Positions 6,523-12,891 of a DNA stretch of 12,955 nucleotides are shown piece by piece; position 1 is the stretch's first letter, and each line of letters opens with the position of its first letter. Made by a program: the position numbers and the translations under genes. The notes under the pieces are model-generated. The model worked only from the letters and a program-made list of their open reading frames with translations, did not search any database and had not been told where the DNA came from. Origin of the DNA: CAYFMH01 sp964344775. Its GTDB lineage: Bacteria > Patescibacteriota > Gracilibacteria > UBA4473. The stretch is taken from contig CAYFOO010000040.1 in assembly GCA_964344775.1 (NCBI GenBank), forward strand, positions 1-12,955, read 5' to 3'.

Positions 6523-6881
6523 TGCTCTACTCCTCCTTTCGCGAGCAAGCTCGCGATCTGGTGTTCAAAATCATCCGGCAAGGGTTTCTGGATCAGGTGA
6601 TCGCACACCCGACAGTGATCTGCATTATCATCCGCCGCTGTGAGACCGCAGATGACACTGGTAAAACCACGTGTGCGGAGTTCCTGTGCCACGGCGGGTC
6701 CATCCATGCCGGGCATTTCCTTGTCTAGTAGGACGAGATCAGGCTGCTCGACAAATGCAACCTCGACCCCCGTCCTACCATCTGTTGCAAAAACGACCTC
6801 ATATCCAGCCATCTCGAGTCGAAGCTCTACCATAGACCGGATGTCAAGATCGTCATCGACAACGAGGATTTTTTTTGTCAT
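6519..6881 (-). CDS. Single-domain response regulator (CheY-like receiver)
   Basis: A 120-residue protein consisting of one receiver domain. The acidic pocket is D9-D11, the phosphoacceptor is D53 (LLDKEMPGMDG), the switch residue T81, and the conserved K99 (QKPLP). There is no output domain, so it should act as a diffusible phosphate shuttle or bind a partner. The beta4-alpha4 segment is unusual: C78, then H89-C90-x2-C93-D-H95, and alpha4 appears shorter than usual; this might be a metal or redox site (inference). It overlaps both neighbours by four bases (ATGA at 6878-6881 and 6519-6522), which makes it translationally coupled to the membrane kinase upstream and the REC-HisKA kinase downstream. 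The natural guess is a relay intermediate between these two. Shine-Dalgarno GAGGAG lies within the end of the upstream gene. Confidence 0.93.
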   Translation of the reverse strand: MTKKILVVDDDLDIRSMVELRLEMAGYEVVFATDGRTGVEVAFVEQPDLVLLDKEMPGMDGPAVAQELRTRGFTSVICGLTAADDNADHCRVCDHLIQKPLPDDFEHQIASLLAKGGVEQ

Positions 6882-9118
6882 CCTCTTTTCTCCTCGTTTG
6901 TGTATGGCAGAGTGAAGGTGAATGTGCTTCCTTCACCCTCCGTGCTTGTGACCATAACCGAACCACCATGTAGCTCGACCAACTTCTTCGTAATCGAGAG
7001 TCCAAGCCCAGTCCCACCATGGCGAGTGCCAACAACTTGCCGGAAGCTCTGAAATATGAACTCCAGCTGATCTGCCGGTATGCCACAGCCCGTATCACGA
7101 ACTGAAATCTCGACCATGTCGTCCCGCTTCGCGGCAACAACCACGATCTCCCCAACATCCGTGAATTTGACAGCATTGGAGAGGAGATTGCACAGAATCT
7201 GCCCAAGTCGTGCAGGATCGACCACGACTTGGAGATTTTCAAGGTTCTCTGCCCGGATGCTCAGTGCAGATTTCCCTTTTTCTTCAGCGTAGGACTGAAT
7301 CTTCGCGATCTCAGCCTGCACCAAGGGAGCAAGATGGAGTGATTCTGGATGAAGTTCAATCTTTCCAGCTTCGATCTTTGACGTGTCGAGAACGTCGTTA
7401 ATGACACGGTTTAAGTCCTCGCCACTCCGAATCATGCCATTGGCAATGAGCCAAATCTTCTGAAGCAATTGGCTCACCTCAGACGAATAACCGAGCCCCA
7501 CAAGATCCGGCAGCTCCGTGTCAGTATCTCCATACATCTCAAGCAACCTGGTAAGCGGCAATCGCTGGAGTCCTGCGAAATTGCACAGGTTCGGAATTGC
7601 CCCGAGGAGTGCCGCAAGCGATGTTCGGAGCTCGTGTGTCGCCATGCTGATAAAGCCTGATTTCACACGATGTGCCTCTTCCGCGTAGATCTTCGCCGCG
7701 ATTAAAGCGGTTTCGGCTTCTTTTTGGCGGGTAATGTCCATAATGAAGCCGACAAAAATGATGCTCCCTGCAATCTTTGCATGACCTACGGAGAGATGGA
7801 TCGGAAAAGTACTACCGTCTTTTTTTTGACCAACGGCTTCACGCCCGACTCCAAGAATATGTGCTTCGCCCGTCTCCAAATATCGCCGGAGATAGGTATC
7901 GTGTGCCGAGCGGTACGGCTCGGGCATAAGGCACGATACATTCTGTCCCACAAGTTCCCCAGTCGAGTAGCCGAACATGTACTCAGCAGCAGGATTCATC
8001 TCCTGCATAATGCCATGTTCGTCGATGACGACCACGCCGACCGGCGACGTGTCGAGCATTGCCCGTACACGTGCCTCGCTCACGGCAAGCTCCTGTGTCC
8101 TGAGCCGTACCTCTTGCCTGATAAGATTATTTCGAACCATCAGGTGATGAAGGAAAGCGGCCAACAGAATGGTCGAAACAATCCCACTGATGAAAATAAT
8201 CAGCGAGTCGATCCCGTGGGTAGAAAAAAGATACCCCACGGTCGGTGTCGCCTGCAGCTCCCAGATCCGCCCGCCCACGATGATCTTCTGACGGAGAGTG
8301 AAAGCTGTCAGAAACGGCAAGTCGTCTCCAGGTGCGATGCGGTGGAGTAAAAATTTCTCCGCCTGCAACGTGTCTCTGATCGTGAGCCCGAAGTCCACTG
8401 AAGACTCTCCCAATGCCAATCGTACGAGCTCACCAATGTGAAAAACCCCAAGGACAAAACCCCGAAGTTGTTCCTGCCGGTCGGCGACCGTAATTGGCTC
8501 ACCTTCGTAAAACGGGAGGAAAAAAAGCACACCCCGTTGACTACTCGCCTCCTGCACGAGCTGAATTCCGGCAGAGGCGATGAGCTCACCTGTATCCCGT
8601 GCCTCCTGCAATGCGGCCAGACGAGCAGGATCAGAGGCAAGATCATAGCCGAGCATTGCCTGGTTTTTAGCAAGCGGCTCAACAAAATAGACCGGGAAAT
8701 ATTCCGTGGCATTCTGCCGACGAATCATTTTCCCACTCCGACGCTCCGTAAACTGGAAGCCGGGAAGTCCATCCATCTGTGCCGCAAATTCAAATTTTTC
8801 ACGATCTGCATGAGGCACACGTGGAATCCATTCGAGCACATGAATGCTCGAGTGGTGATCGAGCTCTTCAAGTGCGAACTCGCGGAACTCAAATCGCTCG
8901 ACCTCTCGAGAGGAACGGTAGAGCCCCAGAAGTGCATAGAGTGCCTCTGTGTCGATCGCTACCTCCTGCTCGATCGCAGCGATCTGCTCTGCTGCATCGT
9001 ACCGGAACGTTCCTTTGAAGTGAATGATGCCCGTGCCAAGGGAGAGCACGAACCCTAGAAGTACAATCGCGATGGCCACCCATCGCTGTAAACTGTCAGA
9101 CGTGTTTTTGGTGTTCAT
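6878..9118 (-). CDS. Membrane CHASE-PAS-histidine kinase with FixL-like PAS
   Basis: A 746-residue inner-membrane sensor kinase. TM1 (about 13-33) and TM2 (about 304-327) flank an extracytoplasmic CHASE domain (about 75-220; LEWIPRVP at 95-102, YFPVYFVEP at 140-148 and GYDLASDPAR at 157-166 are typical). PAS (about 350-465) matches FixL closely: FGYSTGELVG (382-391), MPEPYRSAHDTYL (398-410), GVGR (423-426), KKDGSTFP (432-439). H406, H420 and R426 align with the B. japonicum FixL heme ligand H200, H214 and R220. HisKA has H495 (THELRTS, Ser replacing Pro), followed by an apparent insertion of some 40 residues (about 507-555) before the usual VLDTSKIEAGK (576-586). HATPase has N648, DTGCGI (675-680) and GGTGLGLSI (701-709). 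It lacks its own receiver; the next gene supplies one. AAGGAG lies 8 bases before the ATG. CHASE ligands are generally unknown, and the heme assignment is inference. Confidence 0.95.
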   Translation of the reverse strand: MNTKNTSDSLQRWVAIAIVLLGFVLSLGTGIIHFKGTFRYDAAEQIAAIEQEVAIDTEALYALLGLYRSSREVERFEFREFALEELDHHSSIHVLEWIPRVPHADREKFEFAAQMDGLPGFQFTERRSGKMIRRQNATEYFPVYFVEPLAKNQAMLGYDLASDPARLAALQEARDTGELIASAGIQLVQEASSQRGVLFFLPFYEGEPITVADRQEQLRGFVLGVFHIGELVRLALGESSVDFGLTIRDTLQAEKFLLHRIAPGDDLPFLTAFTLRQKIIVGGRIWELQATPTVGYLFSTHGIDSLIIFISGIVSTILLAAFLHHLMVRNNLIRQEVRLRTQELAVSEARVRAMLDTSPVGVVVIDEHGIMQEMNPAAEYMFGYSTGELVGQNVSCLMPEPYRSAHDTYLRRYLETGEAHILGVGREAVGQKKDGSTFPIHLSVGHAKIAGSIIFVGFIMDITRQKEAETALIAAKIYAEEAHRVKSGFISMATHELRTSLAALLGAIPNLCNFAGLQRLPLTRLLEMYGDTDTELPDLVGLGYSSEVSQLLQKIWLIANGMIRSGEDLNRVINDVLDTSKIEAGKIELHPESLHLAPLVQAEIAKIQSYAEEKGKSALSIRAENLENLQVVVDPARLGQILCNLLSNAVKFTDVGEIVVVAAKRDDMVEISVRDTGCGIPADQLEFIFQSFRQVVGTRHGGTGLGLSITKKLVELHGGSVMVTSTEGEGSTFTFTLPYTNEEKRG

Positions 9119-9130
9119 CGACTTCTCTCC

Positions 9131-10261
9131 TTAGTTTTGTACAAGATCTCGCAGTTCAGGTTTGTCCATGATAGCTACGAACTGCCGTACCAGGTTTTGA
9201 TCGAATTTCTTTCGTTCAGTACCAAGATACGCGAGTGCGTCTCGACGACTTGTTGCCCGCCGATAGGGTCTCTCCATAGTCATGGCAGAAAAAACGTCTG
9301 CAATCGCCGCCATTCGACCCTCCAGGCTGATCTGTTCCCCCTGAAGTCCCAGCGGATAGCCAGAACCGTCAAGTCGCTCATGATGTTCACTCATGACAGT
9401 CAACCACTGCCAAGGCGTGGGGTCATTGTTTTTTGTATTGTTATTGAGCATGTGCTGACCCCAGATGACATGCGTCTCAATCTGCCGGTGCTCGACAGGG
9501 GTCAATTGCCCCTCTTTGTTCAAAATGTCTGCATTGACCTTGAGCTCGCCTACGTCGTGGACGAAACCGCCGGTGCCAATATTTAGCACGTCATCGGGCG
9601 AATAGCCTTTTTTGTGGGTTGCCTGTGCGGTGAGATGTGCACCGACGAGAAGCAGATGGGGATAAATCCACCCATTCCGACCCTCGAGGCTCGTGAGAGC
9701 ACGCCGAATATCTGGATCGTGAATTGCATCCAGCATACTCCGTGCATTGGACTGGAGTAGCTCTACCGGCAATATTCCTTCAGGCTGACTGATGAGCGTG
9801 AAGGTGTTCATCAGAACAGCTTGTGTTTGCAGGAACTTCCGGCGCTTCCCCAGTGACAGCCGTGCGATGGCCGGTTGGCCGTTGCCTTCGAAGATGTTTT
9901 TTGCCCGCAGGATAAAACTCCGCGGAGAATATTTTTTTCGAAGGAAGACATCGACCCCCAGACGCAGGGCTTGATTGACAGTATTCTGTGTAGGCATGGT
10001 TGCAGTCAGCATGACCGGGATGTATTCCGGTAGTTTGCGGATCTCGTCCAGGAGATTCAGACCGGTCTGGTCACCATTTAGATTGACATCAACAACCACG
10101 ATATCAAACGTGGTGCCTGCAAAGGCAGCCATAGCTTCCACATAGCTTTTGGCCTGCTCTATGTGGCAACCGAAATCCTGTCGCAGGATCTGCATAGCAG
10201 TTTGTCGATCTCTGAGCTCGGGATCGACAACTAACGCTCTTCTTTGTCTTTCTCTTTTCAT
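9131..10261 (-). CDS. REC-HD-GYP cyclic di-GMP phosphodiesterase
   Basis: A 376-residue cytoplasmic response regulator, the only recognisable effector of the cluster. REC (about 7-122) has D13, phosphoacceptor D58 (VVVDVNLNG), T86 and K109; the second acidic residue of the Mg pocket is Pro14, so phosphorylation may be altered. A helical linker (about 125-195) leads to HD-GYP (about 196-370), with H202, the HD pair H235-D236, H264, H293-H294 in SEHHERLDGSGYP (291-303) and D323 (IADVFSAMT). This is the metal-binding and GYP set of c-di-GMP phosphodiesterases (RpfG family layout). The Lys normally found in HDxGK is E239 (HDVGE), an uncommon change near the active site. The product would be pGpG or GMP. 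AGGAG lies 7 bases before the ATG. The gene ends 12 bases before the membrane kinase gene and starts 28 bases after a possible small ORF (10290-10376). Confidence 0.95.
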   Translation of the reverse strand: MKRERQRRALVVDPELRDRQTAMQILRQDFGCHIEQAKSYVEAMAAFAGTTFDIVVVDVNLNGDQTGLNLLDEIRKLPEYIPVMLTATMPTQNTVNQALRLGVDVFLRKKYSPRSFILRAKNIFEGNGQPAIARLSLGKRRKFLQTQAVLMNTFTLISQPEGILPVELLQSNARSMLDAIHDPDIRRALTSLEGRNGWIYPHLLLVGAHLTAQATHKKGYSPDDVLNIGTGGFVHDVGELKVNADILNKEGQLTPVEHRQIETHVIWGQHMLNNNTKNNDPTPWQWLTVMSEHHERLDGSGYPLGLQGEQISLEGRMAAIADVFSAMTMERPYRRATSRRDALAYLGTERKKFDQNLVRQFVAIMDKPELRDLVQN

Positions 10262-10289
10262 TTCCTTACTCCTCTAGCTCCACATAAAG

Positions 10290-10376
10290 TCAATCCCAAG
10301 CAGACAACCGTTGATGGAATTTTGCAGATCTGACAGAATGATGGCAAGGCTTCAGGCAAAAAAGTTCTAAGGTCAT
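10290..10376 (-). CDS. Possible 28-residue leader peptide or small protein
   Basis: A minus-strand ORF begins at ATG 10376 and ends with TGA at 10290-10292 (28 codons). It has a perfectly placed Shine-Dalgarno site, AAGGAG, 7 bases before the ATG (plus 10384-10389), the same style as every other gene of the operon. Its stop is 28 bases before the ATG of the REC-HD-GYP gene. The peptide starts MTLELFCLKPCHH and ends RLSAWD; it has two Cys (7, 11) and three His (12, 13, 21), no membrane segment and no run of one amino acid of the attenuation type. It could be a small regulatory or metal-binding protein, or a coupling leader. Support is only the start signal and position; chance cannot be excluded for an ORF this short. 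Confidence 0.4.
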   Translation of the reverse strand: MTLELFCLKPCHHSVRSAKFHQRLSAWD

Positions 10377-10443
10377 TGGCCGACTCCTTTTTTCTGCTGT
10401 GCTACTAAATTAAATATCTCAACCAATTTTTTTGATTTTTTTA

Positions 10444-10471
10444 ATTAGAAAGCCGAGATGTAAAAGATCAA
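10444..10471 (-). promoter_or_regulatory. Candidate promoter of the signalling operon
   Basis: On the minus strand, -35 TTGATC (plus 10466-10471; 4 of 6) and -10 TCTAAT (plus 10444-10449; 5 of 6) are separated by 16 bases. Transcription would begin near 10437, giving a leader of about 60 bases to the small ORF and about 175 to the HD-GYP gene. The -35 overlaps the palindrome at 10467-10479. Confidence 0.35.
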
Positions 10472-10479
10472 GGCTTGAT
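10467..10479. promoter_or_regulatory. Palindrome ATCAAGGCTTGAT, possible operator
   Basis: A perfect 6+1+6 palindrome overlapping the candidate -35 of the minus-strand operon promoter. The position fits a repressor site, but no regulator is encoded in the window and a palindrome of this length could be chance. Confidence 0.35.
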
Positions 10480-10525
10480 AGATTTGTTTTTGTTTTGTAA
10501 AAAAAATTGACAACCTATCAAACAC

Positions 10526-10546
10526 CTCTTTCCCTTCGGGAAAGAG
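10526..10546. repeat. Perfect 9-base-pair hairpin
   Basis: CTCTTTCCC, loop TTC, GGGAAAGAG. It stands alone in the AT-rich intergenic region and has no adjacent T tract on the plus strand; on the minus strand a T8 run comes only about 19 bases later. It could be an operator, an RNA element, or a remnant terminator. Its arm GGAAAGAG also occurs in the terminator region at 2778-2785. Confidence 0.5.
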
Positions 10547-10640
10547 ACTGAGATTGTAAAAATAGAAAAATTAAAAAAAGATGAAAAAACGGCTTATTTA
10601 AGGTATTTTTAATGAAAAAATCTTAAAAGAAAAATCGGCT

Positions 10641-10659
10641 TTATTTTTTAAAAAAATAA
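10641..10659. repeat. A/T palindrome upstream of plus-strand promoter
   Basis: TTATTTTTT-A-AAAAAATAA, a perfect 9-base palindrome about 22 bases upstream of the candidate -35 of the membrane-protein genes. It could act as an UP-like or bent element, or simply reflect the base composition. Confidence 0.25.
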
Positions 10660-10680
10660 TTCATGCAAAACCAATCAAAT

Positions 10681-10709
10681 TTGCTAACTCTTATTTTGTG
10701 ATTTAAAAT
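10681..10709 (+). promoter_or_regulatory. Candidate promoter placing the start at the ATG (leaderless mRNA)
   Basis: -35 TTGCTA (10681-10686; 4 of 6) and -10 TAAAAT (10704-10709; 5 of 6) with a 17-base spacer. The expected transcription start, about 7 bases after the -10, falls at or next to the ATG at 10718. Together with the missing Shine-Dalgarno site, this suggests a leaderless or near-leaderless transcript. Confidence 0.4.
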
Positions 10710-10717
10710 GAAGTTAT

Positions 10718-11638
10718 ATGAACTACGTTCAGGTTGTTTCTCAGGCTTGGAAACTGGTAATAAGCCATCCAAAATTTAAATGGTTTGCTTTTGTCCCCAG
10801 CTTTGTCGCAGTTTTAATCTTTGTATTAGAGGTTTTTTGGCAACTGTATCTTTATTTCACAGAATTTGGTATTCTAGAAAACAAGCTTTCTTTTGAGCTG
10901 GTTGGAAACCTTTTTGCTTTTCTTTTTCAGCATCACCTAATGATTTGGGCGATTTTGGCCGTTATCTTTGTTCTGTTTTTTGGCTTTGTAGTCCCCTCTT
11001 GGATGCAGAGTGTTCTTATTTTGAGTAGTCATCAGAAGTTTGAAGAACCAGAAAAATACCTCTCTCTTCGACAAAAAATGATCGATGGGTGCCGTTATTT
11101 CTTCCGAATTTTTGAATTTCACGCTATTTTGGGACCTTTCGAATTCATTTCTATTATCCTTTTTGCAGCTACTTTTTATCGATATTATCACGACAGCTTG
11201 TTCCAGTTTATCCTACCACTTCTCATCGTTCATATTGTTATTTCTTTTTTTCTGCAGATATTTTTGGCTTTTACCCCTTATTTTGTAGTGGTAGAGGATA
11301 TCAGTCTAGGAGAGGCAATGAAAAAAAGTATAAGTCTGGTTTTTTTAAATTTTGGAGCCACATTATCTATTATTTTACTCATGATTTTGGTAAATATTCG
11401 GATTATTTTTAACGTCATTGTTATCCTGGGGGTTCCTATTGCTATCTTTGCTGCTTTTTTCTATTTCACTTCTACTTTGGTGATTACTCTGACTGTTCTT
11501 TTGGGGATTGTGGCCATGGCGTTGGCAGCCTATCTGACAGCTATCGTAGAAGTTTTTTCTACAGCCGCTTGGGAGAGAACTTTCATATCGCTCCGAGATA
11601 GAGAAAAATCACTTACTTCTCATGAAGAAAAAGCTTGA
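10718..11638 (+). CDS. Polytopic integral membrane protein of unknown function
   Basis: A 306-residue membrane protein with about six hydrophobic segments (23-45, 74-101, 139-153, 161-188, 208-250 as one or two, 254-283). The N-terminus (VVSQAWKLVISHPKFKWFAFVP, 6-27) and the repeat-like SLGEAMKKSISLVFLNFGATL (196-216) are typical of poorly characterised bacterial membrane families in which amphipathic helices precede membrane pairs; I do not recognise a specific one. The C-terminus from 285 is charged and probably cytoplasmic. No catalytic motif is visible. ATG 10718 is the first start after an in-frame stop and has no Shine-Dalgarno site; a promoter lies just upstream. The next gene begins inside its last codons (17-base overlap), so the two form an operon and may work together. 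Confidence 0.85.
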   Translation: MNYVQVVSQAWKLVISHPKFKWFAFVPSFVAVLIFVLEVFWQLYLYFTEFGILENKLSFELVGNLFAFLFQHHLMIWAILAVIFVLFFGFVVPSWMQSVLILSSHQKFEEPEKYLSLRQKMIDGCRYFFRIFEFHAILGPFEFISIILFAATFYRYYHDSLFQFILPLLIVHIVISFFLQIFLAFTPYFVVVEDISLGEAMKKSISLVFLNFGATLSIILLMILVNIRIIFNVIVILGVPIAIFAAFFYFTSTLVITLTVLLGIVAMALAAYLTAIVEVFSTAAWERTFISLRDREKSLTSHEEKA

Positions 11639-12230
11639 GATTGGTCTTTTCGCTATTTTGGGAACCATTTTTCTCGTTTTTGCTCGTGATTATTTTTTGA
11701 ATTATCACTCCCTGCTTCAGATTTATGGAGAAAAAAACGCCTTGCTGATCAAAACTGAAAATGGAGAAATTATTTTTTTTGGGAAAAAATCAGATAGCAC
11801 GGAGGCAATCAGGCGAGCTATTTCTCCTTATTTTTTGGCTCAAGAAAATTTAAATATCGAAACAGCTGAAATTGAAAAACAATACGAGGGAAAAGATTTT
11901 ACGGTACAAAAGTTATCTGAAAACATGGCCCACGGAACATTTAATGGTCAAAATATCTTTTTCTTTGGCAAAGCGGATAAAGACGAAGAAACCAATCTCA
12001 AAGCACAAAAAATAGGACTAAATTCAGATTTTTGGGTGCTCAAAAGCAGCTATTTCCCGGATTTTTTACCCGCTCCAGAAGTGGCGATTATTTTTCTCGG
12101 AGAACGGAAACCGGGAAAATTGATACGTAATTTCGCTCGAGAAAACAAAACTCCCCTACTCTCTTTCCGAGATACTCAAGGATTTGTGTTGGGAAAAGAA
12201 AAAGACGGGTGGGAATTGAAGACGAGATAA
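11622..12230 (+). CDS. Membrane-anchored hypothetical protein
   Basis: A 202-residue protein with an N-terminal membrane anchor (about 7-26; KKK before it) and a soluble domain, probably outside the membrane. Strands at 38-54 (ALLIKTENGEIIFFG), 107-116 (FNGQNIFFFG), 136-142, 153-160 (EVAIIFLG) and 178-198 (LLSFRDTQGFVL) follow the order seen at the end of ComEC-type metallo-beta-lactamase domains. There, an ALLI-x-T-x-G strand, a late VAIIS-like strand and a final T-x-x-G-x-V/I strand recur. None of the metal-binding His/Asp motifs are present, so if related it is non-catalytic; this is a weak resemblance. It overlaps the upstream membrane-protein gene by 17 bases and lacks a Shine-Dalgarno site, so translation is probably coupled. 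Its stop is 2 bases from the stop of the converging minus-strand gene. Confidence 0.75.
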   Translation: MKKKLEIGLFAILGTIFLVFARDYFLNYHSLLQIYGEKNALLIKTENGEIIFFGKKSDSTEAIRRAISPYFLAQENLNIETAEIEKQYEGKDFTVQKLSENMAHGTFNGQNIFFFGKADKDEETNLKAQKIGLNSDFWVLKSSYFPDFLPAPEVAIIFLGERKPGKLIRNFARENKTPLLSFRDTQGFVLGKEKDGWELKTR

Positions 12231-12232
12231 AT

Positions 12233-12829
12233 TTATGCCTTTTTTTCTGCTAAAATTTCATCTAAAAAAGTTAAAGCTTCTACTTTTTTTTTAGTATTTT
12301 GGCCGTCAGATCCTGCTATTGTACAATTATTTGAAGCTGTATGAGGGATGTCAGCACGAAAAGTTACTGTTTGATTTCCCCCATTAACTTTTAAAACTTG
12401 TTCTATTCGAAAAGCAATTTCTGTTGTACGTATTTCAAAAGTTCTATTTTCAGTGGTACAACCTACCTCATAACCGTAATTTTCACCATTTGCATCATTC
12501 ATTTCGCAATTTCTTCTATTCTCTTCGAAAAGTTTTGCTACGGCAGCACCCTTTTTTATATCGACTCCACATTTAGCGAGGAGAACCTGAGCTAAATCCC
12601 TGATTTCATCTACATTTCGTGGAGTAGGAATCTGTCCACTACTCCCAGCTAGGGTTAGATCCATAGCCGCCTGTGCTTCCATAGTAGTTTTTCCAGCCCT
12701 ATCAGCCCAAATAACTGCTGCTATTAGAGAGCCAACAGTCGCATAAACCAAAGCTATTTTTACTTGTTCTTTAGGCTGAATTTCAATTTGATGTGATTTA
12801 TCAGATTCCGATAAAATTGGTCGTCTCAT
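12233..12829 (-). CDS. Single-TM protein with extracytoplasmic four-Cys domain
   Basis: A 198-residue protein that I do not recognise. It has a short cytoplasmic N-terminus (1-22), one membrane segment (about 24-42; VKIALVYATVGSLIAAVIW) with no lipobox or signal peptidase site, and a polar domain of about 155 residues. That domain contains C87, C108, C124 and C169, enough for two disulfides, and is rich in Asn, Thr and Glu. The segment after the TM (AGKTTMEAQAAMDLTLAG) is helical. This fits a membrane-anchored surface or periplasmic protein, and the pattern of an N-terminal helix plus disulfide-bonded domain is loosely pilin-like, although the prepilin GFxxxE site is absent. There is no Shine-Dalgarno site before the ATG; a candidate promoter lies 35-62 bases upstream. 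Confidence 0.75.
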   Translation of the reverse strand: MRRPILSESDKSHQIEIQPKEQVKIALVYATVGSLIAAVIWADRAGKTTMEAQAAMDLTLAGSSGQIPTPRNVDEIRDLAQVLLAKCGVDIKKGAAVAKLFEENRRNCEMNDANGENYGYEVGCTTENRTFEIRTTEIAFRIEQVLKVNGGNQTVTFRADIPHTASNNCTIAGSDGQNTKKKVEALTFLDEILAEKKA

Positions 12830-12863
12830 TTTTTAAAACATTAAAATTTATAAAAACAATGCA

Positions 12864-12891
12864 GATATAAGAAAAAATTATTTTTTGTCAA
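12864..12891 (-). promoter_or_regulatory. Candidate promoter of the 12233-12829 gene
   Basis: On the minus strand, a consensus -35 TTGACA (plus 12886-12891) and -10 TATATC (plus 12864-12869; 4 of 6) with a 16-base spacer. The transcript would start near 12857 and have a leader of about 28 bases without a Shine-Dalgarno site. Confidence 0.45.

Larger units (their letters stand above)
10262..10717. other. 456-base divergent intergenic region
   Basis: AT-rich region between the minus-strand signalling operon and the plus-strand membrane genes. I see a possible small ORF near the operon start, a candidate minus-strand promoter overlapping a palindrome, a perfect hairpin, a 9-base A/T palindrome and a candidate plus-strand promoter, each listed separately. 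An AAAAxCGGCTTxATTT-like motif occurs twice, near 10585-10599 and 10631-10646, and its meaning is unclear. No tRNA, riboswitch or CRISPR structure was recognised. Confidence 0.6.

Noticed and set aside
7724..9058. Two plus-strand frames of more than 200 codons opposite the membrane kinase
   Set aside because: They are antisense to a clear CHASE-PAS-kinase gene; their length follows from the higher G+C there.
10532..10541. A C(UUCG)G tetraloop in the intergenic hairpin
   Set aside because: Using UUCG as the loop shifts the register and breaks the stem after two pairs; the perfect 9-pair stem needs a TTC loop.
6519..11638. TGA as a glycine codon (Gracilibacteria/SR1 code)
   Set aside because: TGA ends full-length domains at 6519, 6878 and 11636, twice within ATGA overlaps with the next gene, and reading through gives no sensible extension.
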